Source: an uncultured Aquimarina sp.
GTDB taxonomy: Bacteria > Bacteroidota > Bacteroidia > Flavobacteriales > Flavobacteriaceae
NCBI GenBank assembly: GCA_947503835.1
Contig: CANNFM010000006.1
Span: 165,683-229,682, forward strand
Direction of reading: 5' to 3'
DNA: 64,000 nucleotides
Of the stretch, positions 8,862 to 16,013 are shown one piece after another (the stretch's first letter is position 1; every line of letters begins with the position of its first letter). The notes under the pieces are model-generated. The model was given only the letters and a program-made list of their open reading frames with translations, was not told the origin of the DNA and searched no databases. A program made the translations under genes and the position numbers.

Positions 8862-10586
8862 ATGAAAATAGTTAAAATAGTACTTTTTCTGACTTTTTTA
8901 CTGATGATAACCCCCGTAGCGATTGCTCAAAATTGGAATTTAGTTTGGCAAGACGAATTTACTAACGGAATAAGCCCAGATTGGGTTTTTGAGACCGGAA
9001 GAGGTTCTTCGGGATGGGGTAATAACGAGTTACAGTATTATCGTAGAGAGAATGCCACTGTAGAAAATGGCCAGCTGATTATTACGGCTAGAAAAGAGAA
9101 TTTTGGAGGAGCTAATTATACTTCTGCAAGAATGAAAACTCAGGGTAGAAAAACATTTAAATACGGTAAAATAGAAGCAAGGATCGCATTGCCTTCAGGG
9201 CAAGGGTTATGGCCAGCTTTCTGGATGCTAGGGAGTGATATTTCTTCTGTGGGTTGGCCCGCTTGCGGAGAAATAGATGTTATGGAGCATATAAATAATG
9301 AGCCAGATGTTCATGGTACTATACATTGGCAGGATAACAACGGTAATTATGCTAATTATGGAGGACATACCGCAGTGAATGTAAATAATTATCAGGTGTA
9401 TTCAATAGAATGGAACGAGAATACTATTACATGGTTTGTTAACGGCAATCAATATCATGAAGTGAATATAAGTAACGGCATTAACGGGACAAGTGAGTTT
9501 CATAATGAGTATTTTTTATTACTCAATTTGGCAGTTGGTGGCAACTGGCCAGGATTTTCTATTGATGATAGTAAAATACCTGCTCGTATGGCTGTAGATT
9601 ATGTACGTGTATACCAAAATAATGGGGGTAGTGGTGATAATGATGTCGCGACGATATATCAACATTGTTCATATGGTGGATATGCTGTAGGTTTAGAAGA
9701 AGGTAGGTATACAAGAGGCCAACTAATTGGTTTGGGAGCAGGAGATAATGATATTTCTTCAGTAAAAGTACAGTCAGGATATCAAGCTACACTTTACTTT
9801 GATGATAACTTTACAGGAACTTCAATTATAAAAACAGGGGATACTAATTGTCTTGTTGAGGATGGATTTAATGACCAAGTTACTTCTATTATAATCTCCA
9901 AAACCAATGGAGGTGGATCTAGTCAGTTAATTGAAGCAGAAAACTACACCTCAATGTCTGGTGTTCAGAAAGAAAACTGTTCAGAAGGAGGTCAAAACGT
10001 AGGGTATATAGATACAGGAGATTGGATGGCTTATGATAATATCAATTTCCCAACTTCTGGAAATTATCGTATCGAGTATCGTGTTGCAAGTGCCGTTGGC
10101 GGAGGTATATTATCTACCGATATTAATGCAGGAGCAACTGTTTTGGGGCAAGTCAATATACCAAATACCGGAGGATGGCAAAACTGGACTACGGTATCTC
10201 ATACGGTTACCATAAATGCTGGTACATATCCATTGGGGATTTATGCTGTATCTGGTGGATATAATATCAATTGGATAAAAATAACGAAACAAAATAATGC
10301 TCGATCCTTTGATCCCATTTTAGCTCGAAATGTAGAAACTAAAAAAGAAGGTATAGCCCAATTAGAGATGTATCCCAACCCGGCAAATGATTTTATATAT
10401 ATAAGCGGTATAGAAAATAAAGGCACTTTAATGATTTACAATGTAAGCGGAAAAATGCTTTTAAAAGTAACGTCAAATTTTGAAAGTGTAACCAAAGTGA
10501 ATGTTAATTCATTAGATCCCGGAGTTTACATATATAAGATAAAGACAGTACATCAAATTTATTCAGGAAGAATCTTAAAACAATAA
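8862..10586 (+). CDS. GH16 beta-glucanase (laminarinase type) with beta-gamma-crystallin and CBM6 modules, T9SS cargo
   Basis: 574 residues. Signal peptide 1-22 ending AIAQ. GH16 domain about 24-250: WNLVWQDEF start, WPAFWMLG block and the catalytic motif GEIDVMEH with nucleophile E137, helper D139 and acid/base E142. The one-residue insertion form ExDxxE is typical of beta-1,3-glucanases (laminarinases). Residues 260-347 look like a beta-gamma-crystallin domain (YGGYAVGLEEGRY, then a DNDISS block and a second Greek-key half). Residues 355-476 form a CBM6 (IEAENY start, GGWQNW block) resembling that of the GH8/GH19 enzyme. A T9SS sorting domain runs from about 495 to the end. Expected substrate is laminarin or fungal beta-1,3-glucan. 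The crystallin module may bind calcium and stabilise the protein; that is inference. Confidence 0.92.
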   Translation: MKIVKIVLFLTFLLMITPVAIAQNWNLVWQDEFTNGISPDWVFETGRGSSGWGNNELQYYRRENATVENGQLIITARKENFGGANYTSARMKTQGRKTFKYGKIEARIALPSGQGLWPAFWMLGSDISSVGWPACGEIDVMEHINNEPDVHGTIHWQDNNGNYANYGGHTAVNVNNYQVYSIEWNENTITWFVNGNQYHEVNISNGINGTSEFHNEYFLLLNLAVGGNWPGFSIDDSKIPARMAVDYVRVYQNNGGSGDNDVATIYQHCSYGGYAVGLEEGRYTRGQLIGLGAGDNDISSVKVQSGYQATLYFDDNFTGTSIIKTGDTNCLVEDGFNDQVTSIIISKTNGGGSSQLIEAENYTSMSGVQKENCSEGGQNVGYIDTGDWMAYDNINFPTSGNYRIEYRVASAVGGGILSTDINAGATVLGQVNIPNTGGWQNWTTVSHTVTINAGTYPLGIYAVSGGYNINWIKITKQNNARSFDPILARNVETKKEGIAQLEMYPNPANDFIYISGIENKGTLMIYNVSGKMLLKVTSNFESVTKVNVNSLDPGVYIYKIKTVHQIYSGRILKQ

Positions 10587-10638
10587 CTCTTAGACCTACA
10601 ACCTAACTAATTAAATCTTAACACAAACTCATCTAATT

Positions 10639-11664
10639 ATGAAAAAAAAACAGTTTTTTAAAGTATCAATGGCTGTAGTATTGTTTGCAGCATGCGCGAC
10701 AGAAGAATTTGATCAAAATTCTGAAGTAACAGAAGCAAGTTCTGAAGAAATAGAAGTAGCATATCCTGAAACCACAGGAAAGGTAGTCGATATGCATTAT
10801 GCAGGTACAAAAATTCCTGTAGAAGAAATTAATGGAGAATTTATCTATGAAGGAGATATTATCTTTCAGAAGGATATGCTATCAATATCTTCAGAAAAAC
10901 TAGTGTTCGAAGAAGGAGAAGAAGTACCAGTAAATAAGAGTGTCGGTAGAACGGGTGCAAGATGGCCAAATAACACCGTGTATTATACTATCGATAGTGG
11001 TTTACCCAAACAATATCGAGTATCTGATGCAATTGCTCATTGGGAAGCCAATACTTCTTTACGTTTTGTAAAACGTACAAATCAATCGAATTATATACGA
11101 TTTAGAAAAGGATCAGGTTGCTCATCGAGCGTGGGTATGGTAGGTGGCCTCCAAAATATTAACTTGGCAGATGGTTGCTCTACTGGTAGTACTATTCATG
11201 AGATTGGTCATGCAGTAGGGTTATGGCATGAGCAGAGTCGTGCAGATCGAAATAATTATATCACGGTACGTTTCGAAAATATTCAGTCTGGTAAGGAACA
11301 TAACTTTCAAACGTACGTACAGCGAGGTAGAGATGGTCGTGAGTATACCAATACTCTAGATTTTGGATCGATTATGATGTATAGCTCGACAGCATTTTCA
11401 AAAAATGGCCAACGAACCATTACCAGAAAAGATGGTAGTGGATATAGTACACAACGTAATGGATTATCTTCTGATGACCTTATCGGAATTAATAAAATGT
11501 ACCCTGGTACTGGTGGAGGAGAAGTATACGAAAACGGCAATTACTATACGATTCATGGGGTAAGAGTATATAGATACAGCGATGTATGGTGGTATTATGA
11601 TAATAGTCAAAACCGTTGGAGACGTGTAGAATTAAGAGGAACTACTTGGTATTATATAAGTTAA
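10639..11664 (+). CDS. Astacin-family (M12A) zinc metalloprotease, predicted lipoprotein
   Basis: 341 residues. The N-terminus carries a lipobox-like LFAAC with C19, so the protein is probably lipidated rather than T9SS-sorted; no sorting domain is present. The catalytic domain (about 105-295) begins with RWPNNTVYYTID and contains the full astacin zinc motif HEIGHAVGLWHE (H187, E188, H191, H197, E198) and the Met-turn SIMMYS with M247 and Y248. Residues 30-100 probably act as a propeptide. The last ~48 residues are rich in Tyr and Trp and form a separate short tail of unknown role. The gene lies 52 bases after the GH16 gene and is followed by a strong terminator, so it is the last gene of the degradation operon. 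It would remove protein from chitin-protein or wall material (inference). Confidence 0.92.
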   Translation: MKKKQFFKVSMAVVLFAACATEEFDQNSEVTEASSEEIEVAYPETTGKVVDMHYAGTKIPVEEINGEFIYEGDIIFQKDMLSISSEKLVFEEGEEVPVNKSVGRTGARWPNNTVYYTIDSGLPKQYRVSDAIAHWEANTSLRFVKRTNQSNYIRFRKGSGCSSSVGMVGGLQNINLADGCSTGSTIHEIGHAVGLWHEQSRADRNNYITVRFENIQSGKEHNFQTYVQRGRDGREYTNTLDFGSIMMYSSTAFSKNGQRTITRKDGSGYSTQRNGLSSDDLIGINKMYPGTGGGEVYENGNYYTIHGVRVYRYSDVWWYYDNSQNRWRRVELRGTTWYYIS

Positions 11665-11686
11665 ACTTTGTTTTTTGAATTGTTGA

Positions 11687-11720
11687 AACCTCGAATTGCT
11701 TTGCAGTTCGGGGTTTTTTA
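11687..11720 (+). terminator. Intrinsic terminator after astacin gene
   Basis: AACCTCGAA pairs with TTCGGGGTT (one G-T pair), with further TTGC/GCAG-type pairing near the loop, followed by TTTTTTA. It closes the rightward degradation operon. Confidence 0.85.
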
Positions 11721-11785
11721 TTAGAAATCATAAGTTAATGGTCCACAGTACGCCTAAAAATACATCTATGATGCAGTATTACTGA

Positions 11786-12235
11786 TCCCGGCAGGTGTTT
11801 CATGCTTCCCGGCAGGTGTTTCATGCTTCCCGGCGTATACATTAGCCTTCCCGGGGGGTGTATACCTTGTCCCGGCAGGTATTTAGTAATTCCCGGCAGG
11901 TATTACCCCAATCCCGGCGACTATTTACCCTCTCCCGGTCACCGGGAAAAGGTAAATAGTCGCCGGGAAACACAAAACCCTTACCGGGAAACACAAAACT
12001 ATTGCGGGGAGAGGTCAAGGTATTGCGGGGAAGCATGAAATACCTACAGGGAAACCTAAAACCGGTGCTGGGAAGAGTAATATACCTGCGGGGGAGCACA
12101 ATAGATGTGCGAGGAGAGGCATAACACCTGCGGGGAAAGACAAAACTATTGCGGGGAGAGGTTAAGGTATTGCTGGGAAGAGTAATATACCTGCGGGGAA
12201 GGGTGCGATACTTGCGGGGGCAGTTATAGTAGGCA
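11786..12235. repeat. 22-unit, 21-bp-phased GC-rich repeat array with a polarity switch
   Basis: Eight TCCCGG cores lie at 11786 + 21n (last at 11933). Then 14 cores of the complementary type (CCGGGA, drifting to CGGGGA, CTGGGA, CAGGGA, CGAGGA or CGGGGG) lie at 11942 + 21n (last at 12215). No insertion or deletion breaks the phase in either arm. The 15 bases between cores vary but recur: one 15-mer occurs twice in a row in the left arm, AGAGTAATATACCTG occurs twice in the right arm (12074 and 12179), and two other pairs differ at one or two bases. The region is much more GC-rich than its surroundings. Because 21 is a multiple of 3, both strands give apparent heptad-repeat reading frames, but I see no convincing start context and treat it as non-coding. 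Function unknown. Confidence 0.9.
11912..11968. repeat. Central inverted repeat of the 21-bp array (28-bp arms, 1-base spacer)
   Basis: Arms 11912-11939 and 11941-11968 are reverse complements with two mismatches around a single C at 11940. This is the point where the array changes orientation. Pairing of the variable bases does not continue beyond these arms; only the conserved cores remain symmetric. It could form a cruciform in DNA or a long hairpin if transcribed. Confidence 0.9.
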
Positions 12236-12440
12236 TTTTGTTACGATCAACATAGAAACGAGTAACAACAATTAAGGAAATTAGAGATATTTTGGTGTAG
12301 AAGATGGATTCAAGGAGTGTATTTACTCCTTAAAGTATAACACATATAGTCTTGAAACAGGATTTGTTATTAATTGAATAACCCAATAAAGACTTGGGCT
12401 TAGTATAATTCTAAAACCTAGTGTTGTACTATTGAAATAA
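12236..12440. other. Intergenic remainder between repeat array and terminator
   Basis: About 200 bases of ordinary AT-rich sequence with one small inverted repeat (AAGGAGT ... ACTCCTT near 12315-12334) that lacks a T-run. I see no gene or recognised RNA. Confidence 0.5.
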
Positions 12441-12474
12441 AAAAAATCCTGAATAACGGTTCAGGATTTTTTAT
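12441..12474. terminator. Bidirectional intrinsic terminator, mainly for the esterase gene
   Basis: AAAATCCTGAA pairs with TTCAGGATTTT around TAACGG, with A-runs on one side and T-runs on the other, so it works in both directions. It lies 20 bases after the stop of the leftward esterase gene. Confidence 0.85.
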
Positions 12475-12493
12475 GTATATCGATTACTCGTTT

Positions 12494-13429
12494 TTATTTT
12501 AAAAGAAACTCTAGCGGGATATGTACCCTTTCATTCCAGCTTTTCTCGTTATGGCCAGCCCCATCAAATTTTTTGGTGATCCAGTTATTGTCTTTAATAT
12601 ATCCTTTGGCGACCATCATTTCATCTACTTGTTTCTGAAACGGTTCGTATTGTGCATCTAAGCCTTCGGTTCCGAAATCAAAATAAATTTTGTGTGTCGC
12701 AGGATCGGGTAATGTTGCTGGCAGCGTTTTTATATAAGCTTCTCCCAAAATAGGGATAGGCCAATGTGTGGATACACATCCTGCTGCTCCAAATACTTCT
12801 GGGTATTTGCATATGGCGTATAGTGATATAAGTCCACCCATAGATGATCCCATAATGGATGTATCTTCGGTTTTGGTAGATACATTATACGTTTTATCAA
12901 TAAAAGGTTTTAATTCTTCTACTAAAAATTTTAAATATTCATCAGAGTAGAGGGCATCATACCCTGTGTTTTCTTTTAGAGATGCTTTGGCTTGTGGATT
13001 TTCACTTACCTCTGCAGGAGCCTTAGGCATGTATTCAGAAAAGCGTTTGTTTACGGTGTTCCAGGGAGCAACTACGATAGTGTTTTTGATTTTTCCTAGA
13101 TTTATCAAACTGTCCATGGCCTCATCAACACCCCAATCGATTCCTGTATATGAAGTTTTTGAATTAAAAACATTCTGGCCATCGTGCATATAGAGCACTT
13201 TGTATTTTTCTGTTGAAGAAGCATCATATCCAGAAGGTAGGAAAACTTCAACATGGCGCGCATCTACATATTTGGATTTAAAGTCTTTATAAACGACAAC
13301 CTCACTTTGCTTTATTACTGTTTCTTCAATGGTTTCTGCTACTGGATTTTCACCCTCTTTAGATTGTTGTTTGCACGATATAAGTATTGCAAGTATAAGA
13401 ATAACTGAAATTGATTTTAATATGTTCAT
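12494..13429 (-). CDS. Alpha/beta-hydrolase esterase lipoprotein (esterase D / enterochelin-esterase-like)
   Basis: 311 residues. The N-terminal lipobox LISC (C19) predicts an outer- or inner-membrane-anchored lipoprotein. From about residue 45 it matches the PF00756 esterase fold: LPSGYD, KVLYMHDGQNVF, then the nucleophile elbow G-S-S-M-G-G with S196, and a late GAGHNEKSW block supplying the catalytic His. This family includes feruloyl and acetyl-xylan esterases, siderophore esterases and esterases of unknown substrate; the sequence alone does not decide. It follows the M28 peptidase gene by 31 bases on the same strand, so the two are probably co-transcribed and end at the terminator at 12441-12474. 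Confidence 0.82.
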   Translation of the reverse strand: MNILKSISVILILAILISCKQQSKEGENPVAETIEETVIKQSEVVVYKDFKSKYVDARHVEVFLPSGYDASSTEKYKVLYMHDGQNVFNSKTSYTGIDWGVDEAMDSLINLGKIKNTIVVAPWNTVNKRFSEYMPKAPAEVSENPQAKASLKENTGYDALYSDEYLKFLVEELKPFIDKTYNVSTKTEDTSIMGSSMGGLISLYAICKYPEVFGAAGCVSTHWPIPILGEAYIKTLPATLPDPATHKIYFDFGTEGLDAQYEPFQKQVDEMMVAKGYIKDNNWITKKFDGAGHNEKSWNERVHIPLEFLLK

Positions 13430-13460
13430 TGTAGGTTTTTAATTGGTTAATACTAGGTAT

Positions 13461-14801
13461 CTAATCTCTAAAAATTTTTGATGGAAAAACGATAGGGCTT
13501 TCAAACCCGTTTTTTCCAACGGTAGCAATCCCGAAAAGATAGTTATCGATTACTATTCCTTCTAATGTAAAGCTATCTACATTTCCTACAAAACGACTAT
13601 GATCCCATGTCGGAGATGTAGTGTCTCTCCAGTAAATTTTATATCCTTTGATCGTTGAGTCTTCAATTTTTTTCCATTTAAACTTGGTAGAAGGTTGTAC
13701 GATACCACCAATTTCGACCTCGGTTAATGCCGGGGGAGCCCATGCAATACTTGCTAGATTAATAGCATTAACGGCGGTAAGTTTAGCTGCATAATCAAAG
13801 TTAACATGTTCTACAACATCACCATATTGTATTCCGTTTTCTTCTCTGATATCTTGATGTTGTTGTGTATAATTTTCATGAGCTTCCATAATTCGAATTC
13901 CCGCATAACCAACATCGTTAAATGGTCTATGATGACCACCTCGCCCAAAACGATCGAGTCTATATACGAGCATTGGGTTCATTTCGGGCATATATGTTTT
14001 TACCGTTTTATGAATATAACGAGCCAATTGACGCGAGATACCATCTACCTCACCACCATAAAAACGCCTTGATTTACGTTGTTCTTCAGTCTCCGTCGGA
14101 GGTACAGGTTCAGAAAATATTCTGAATGTTCTATTATCAATCACTCCATCTACACCTTTAATATTGCCTATCATATCATTGTTCATGATTCCTATGATAT
14201 CCCATCCTTTGTTTTTGGCATGTTCTGCTAATCCTTTGCCACCAAACAAGCCTTGCTCTTCACCGGATAAGCCAAGGTAAATAATACTATTTTCGAATTT
14301 GTATTTTGAAAGGACCCGGGCAGCCTCTATTGTTCCGGCCATTCCACTGGCATTATCATTAGCTCCTGGAGAATCATGGGTATAATCGGTTGGGTCTGAT
14401 ATTCGAGAATCAATATCGCCACTCATAATAATATATCGATTAGGATATTTTGTTCCTTTTTGGATGGCTACTACATTCACTACCCAAACATCATTTACAA
14501 TACGTTTATTTGCCCCTTTTTTAACCAGATCTTTTTGATAAAAGACATCTAAACAATTTGTACATTCTTTTGAAATATTATCAAATTCAGATTTGATCCA
14601 TCGTCGTGCTGCACCAATTCCTCTGGTTTTAGAAACTGTGTCACTAAGTGTATGTCGTGTACCAAAACCTGCAAGAGTTCTGATATCTTTTTCGACCCTA
14701 TCGGCAGATACGGCATCGATAATATCATAGATTCTTTGATCGGTTTGTGCAACTATAAAAGTGGATACTAAGAGTAAAATTGAGGTAAGAAATGTATTCA
14801 T
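13461..14801 (-). CDS. M28-family zinc peptidase, secreted, with C-terminal fibronectin III-like domain
   Basis: 446 residues with a signal peptide (about 1-19, ending VAQ). The M28 core (about 100-345) contains SGDIDSR, then PGANDNASG (D149), the catalytic GEEQGLFG (E181/E182) and NNDMIGN (D209), and late histidines in GHHRPF and QQHQ. In most M28 enzymes the first metal ligand is His in a GHxDS motif; here the codon is GAT, giving D129 two residues before D131. The rest of the site looks intact, so either Asp serves as ligand or activity is altered. Residues about 350-446 resemble a fibronectin III-like domain (YKIYWRD). It is the first gene of a two-gene leftward operon with the esterase. 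Likely an aminopeptidase or related exopeptidase. Confidence 0.87.
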   Translation of the reverse strand: MNTFLTSILLLVSTFIVAQTDQRIYDIIDAVSADRVEKDIRTLAGFGTRHTLSDTVSKTRGIGAARRWIKSEFDNISKECTNCLDVFYQKDLVKKGANKRIVNDVWVVNVVAIQKGTKYPNRYIIMSGDIDSRISDPTDYTHDSPGANDNASGMAGTIEAARVLSKYKFENSIIYLGLSGEEQGLFGGKGLAEHAKNKGWDIIGIMNNDMIGNIKGVDGVIDNRTFRIFSEPVPPTETEEQRKSRRFYGGEVDGISRQLARYIHKTVKTYMPEMNPMLVYRLDRFGRGGHHRPFNDVGYAGIRIMEAHENYTQQHQDIREENGIQYGDVVEHVNFDYAAKLTAVNAINLASIAWAPPALTEVEIGGIVQPSTKFKWKKIEDSTIKGYKIYWRDTTSPTWDHSRFVGNVDSFTLEGIVIDNYLFGIATVGKNGFESPIVFPSKIFRD

Positions 14802-15262
14802 TTTGATGATTTTGATCGCCTAATTTAACTAAAAGAGGTTTGGTAGGAAGGAATCTTAACAAATTTATAAGAGTACTAATTACTTTTAGATTTTTATAAC
14901 CATTTATTTATATGGTGGTTAGGTGTTTTTGATTTTTTATATATCCTAATTATTTATTAATAAAATGTTTTTGAAAGTGTTGCTATTGGTTGAATCAAAG
15001 AATAAGTGATATATTTAGACACAAAGTTTTTTTGTTGATTCTAAAGGGAAAACTTTTTTAGGGAAAATTAATTTTTAGGGGCTATGACTAGTTATTTACT
15101 TTACACTAAATTACTAGTTCATTTTTTTGATACCAAACGTTTTTTTGTTACTATCTTTAATAATCAGATAGAAAAACAAATTAACCTGTCAATCCTTTTC
15201 AGTTAACATTTTCGTTAAAACATTAGATATTTAAATTGTTTTGAAATTTAGACTATAGTCGT
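14802..15262. other. 461-bp AT-rich intergenic region between divergent operons
   Basis: It separates the leftward M28 gene from the first copy of the rightward four-gene cassette, so it should carry both promoters. A TATCTTTA string at 15152-15159 resembles the -7 consensus TAnnTTTG but lacks the final G, and the TTTG upstream (15126-15129) is 22 bases away instead of about 19. I see no open frame or structured RNA. Confidence 0.4.
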
Positions 15263-16012
15263 ATGGTGAATATTATGAATACATCGAAAAACTACATTAT
15301 TTTTTTACTGTTACCATTTGTTTTTTTTGGTCAGGATAGTACCATGGAGAGTGAGTACTACGATTGGTTCGATGAGGTATTAGGAAAAGAGCATACAGGA
15401 TTATATAACGGTAAGCAATATGTTGATCTCGATGTAAATAAAATACATGAGAATAAAAATGCTTTCTTTTTATCAGACAAGGTTATGATCGGTTCTGTTA
15501 TGTATGATGGTCAAACGTATCATAATATTGGGATGAAATACAATCTTGAGAAGGATATCCTTTTGGCAACATTAAAATCTGGTACGACAGTTTCGATTAT
15601 TCAATTGATCAGAGATAAAATTGATGAATTTAAAATTGAAGGGCATCGATTTGTTAGAATTGCCAATGTACTAGACGATAATACATCAATTAATGGATTT
15701 TATGAAGTGTTATTAGAGGATTCTTCTTTTTCATTGTTGAAGAAGAATAAAAAGAATAGAAGAAAACATATACAGGCAGGTAGGTTATTATCCTACGAAT
15801 TTATAAGTGCAAACAGTTATATTTTGTTGATGAATAAGAAGTATAAAAAGATCACAACAACTAGAGCGGATATCATTAAAATCTTTCCTGAATATAAAAA
15901 AGAGATTAAACAATTTTATGAGGCCTATAAAAGATTAAGAAAATCAGAACCCGATAAGTTTATGCAAAGACTATTTAAAAGCGTTATTAATTCATCCTTA
16001 TCCTCGTTATAA
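15263..16012 (+). CDS. Secreted protein of unknown family, first gene of cassette copy 1
   Basis: 249 residues, not recognised. The start at 15263 and the ATG at 15275 (residue 5) are both plausible; each gives a signal peptide ending FFGQ. The mature protein opens with YYDWFDEVLGKEHTGLYNGKQY, followed by an FLSDKV block, a YDGQTYHNIGMKYN block, and a Lys/Arg-rich C-terminal half with KKNKKNRRK. Its copy-2 counterpart (22248-23003) keeps the same order: YYDWFD, TGLYNGKQY, FFLSDKV, KRLRKS. The gene ends one base before the receptor gene start, so translation is probably coupled. Constant linkage to a receptor and DUF4249 lipoprotein suggests a periplasmic or outer-membrane partner, but no function can be claimed. 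Confidence 0.8.
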   Translation: MVNIMNTSKNYIIFLLLPFVFFGQDSTMESEYYDWFDEVLGKEHTGLYNGKQYVDLDVNKIHENKNAFFLSDKVMIGSVMYDGQTYHNIGMKYNLEKDILLATLKSGTTVSIIQLIRDKIDEFKIEGHRFVRIANVLDDNTSINGFYEVLLEDSSFSLLKKNKKNRRKHIQAGRLLSYEFISANSYILLMNKKYKKITTTRADIIKIFPEYKKEIKQFYEAYKRLRKSEPDKFMQRLFKSVINSSLSSL

Positions 16013-16013
16013 T

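Noticed and set aside
11802..12099. Overlapping heptad-repeat reading frames on both strands across the 21-bp array
   Set aside because: A 21-bp period keeps any frame open automatically; no ribosome-binding context or signal was seen, and both strands look equally coding.
11786..12235. CRISPR array
   Set aside because: Repeat core is only about 6 bases, the intervening segments are 15 bases and recur, orientation flips midway, and no cas gene is near.
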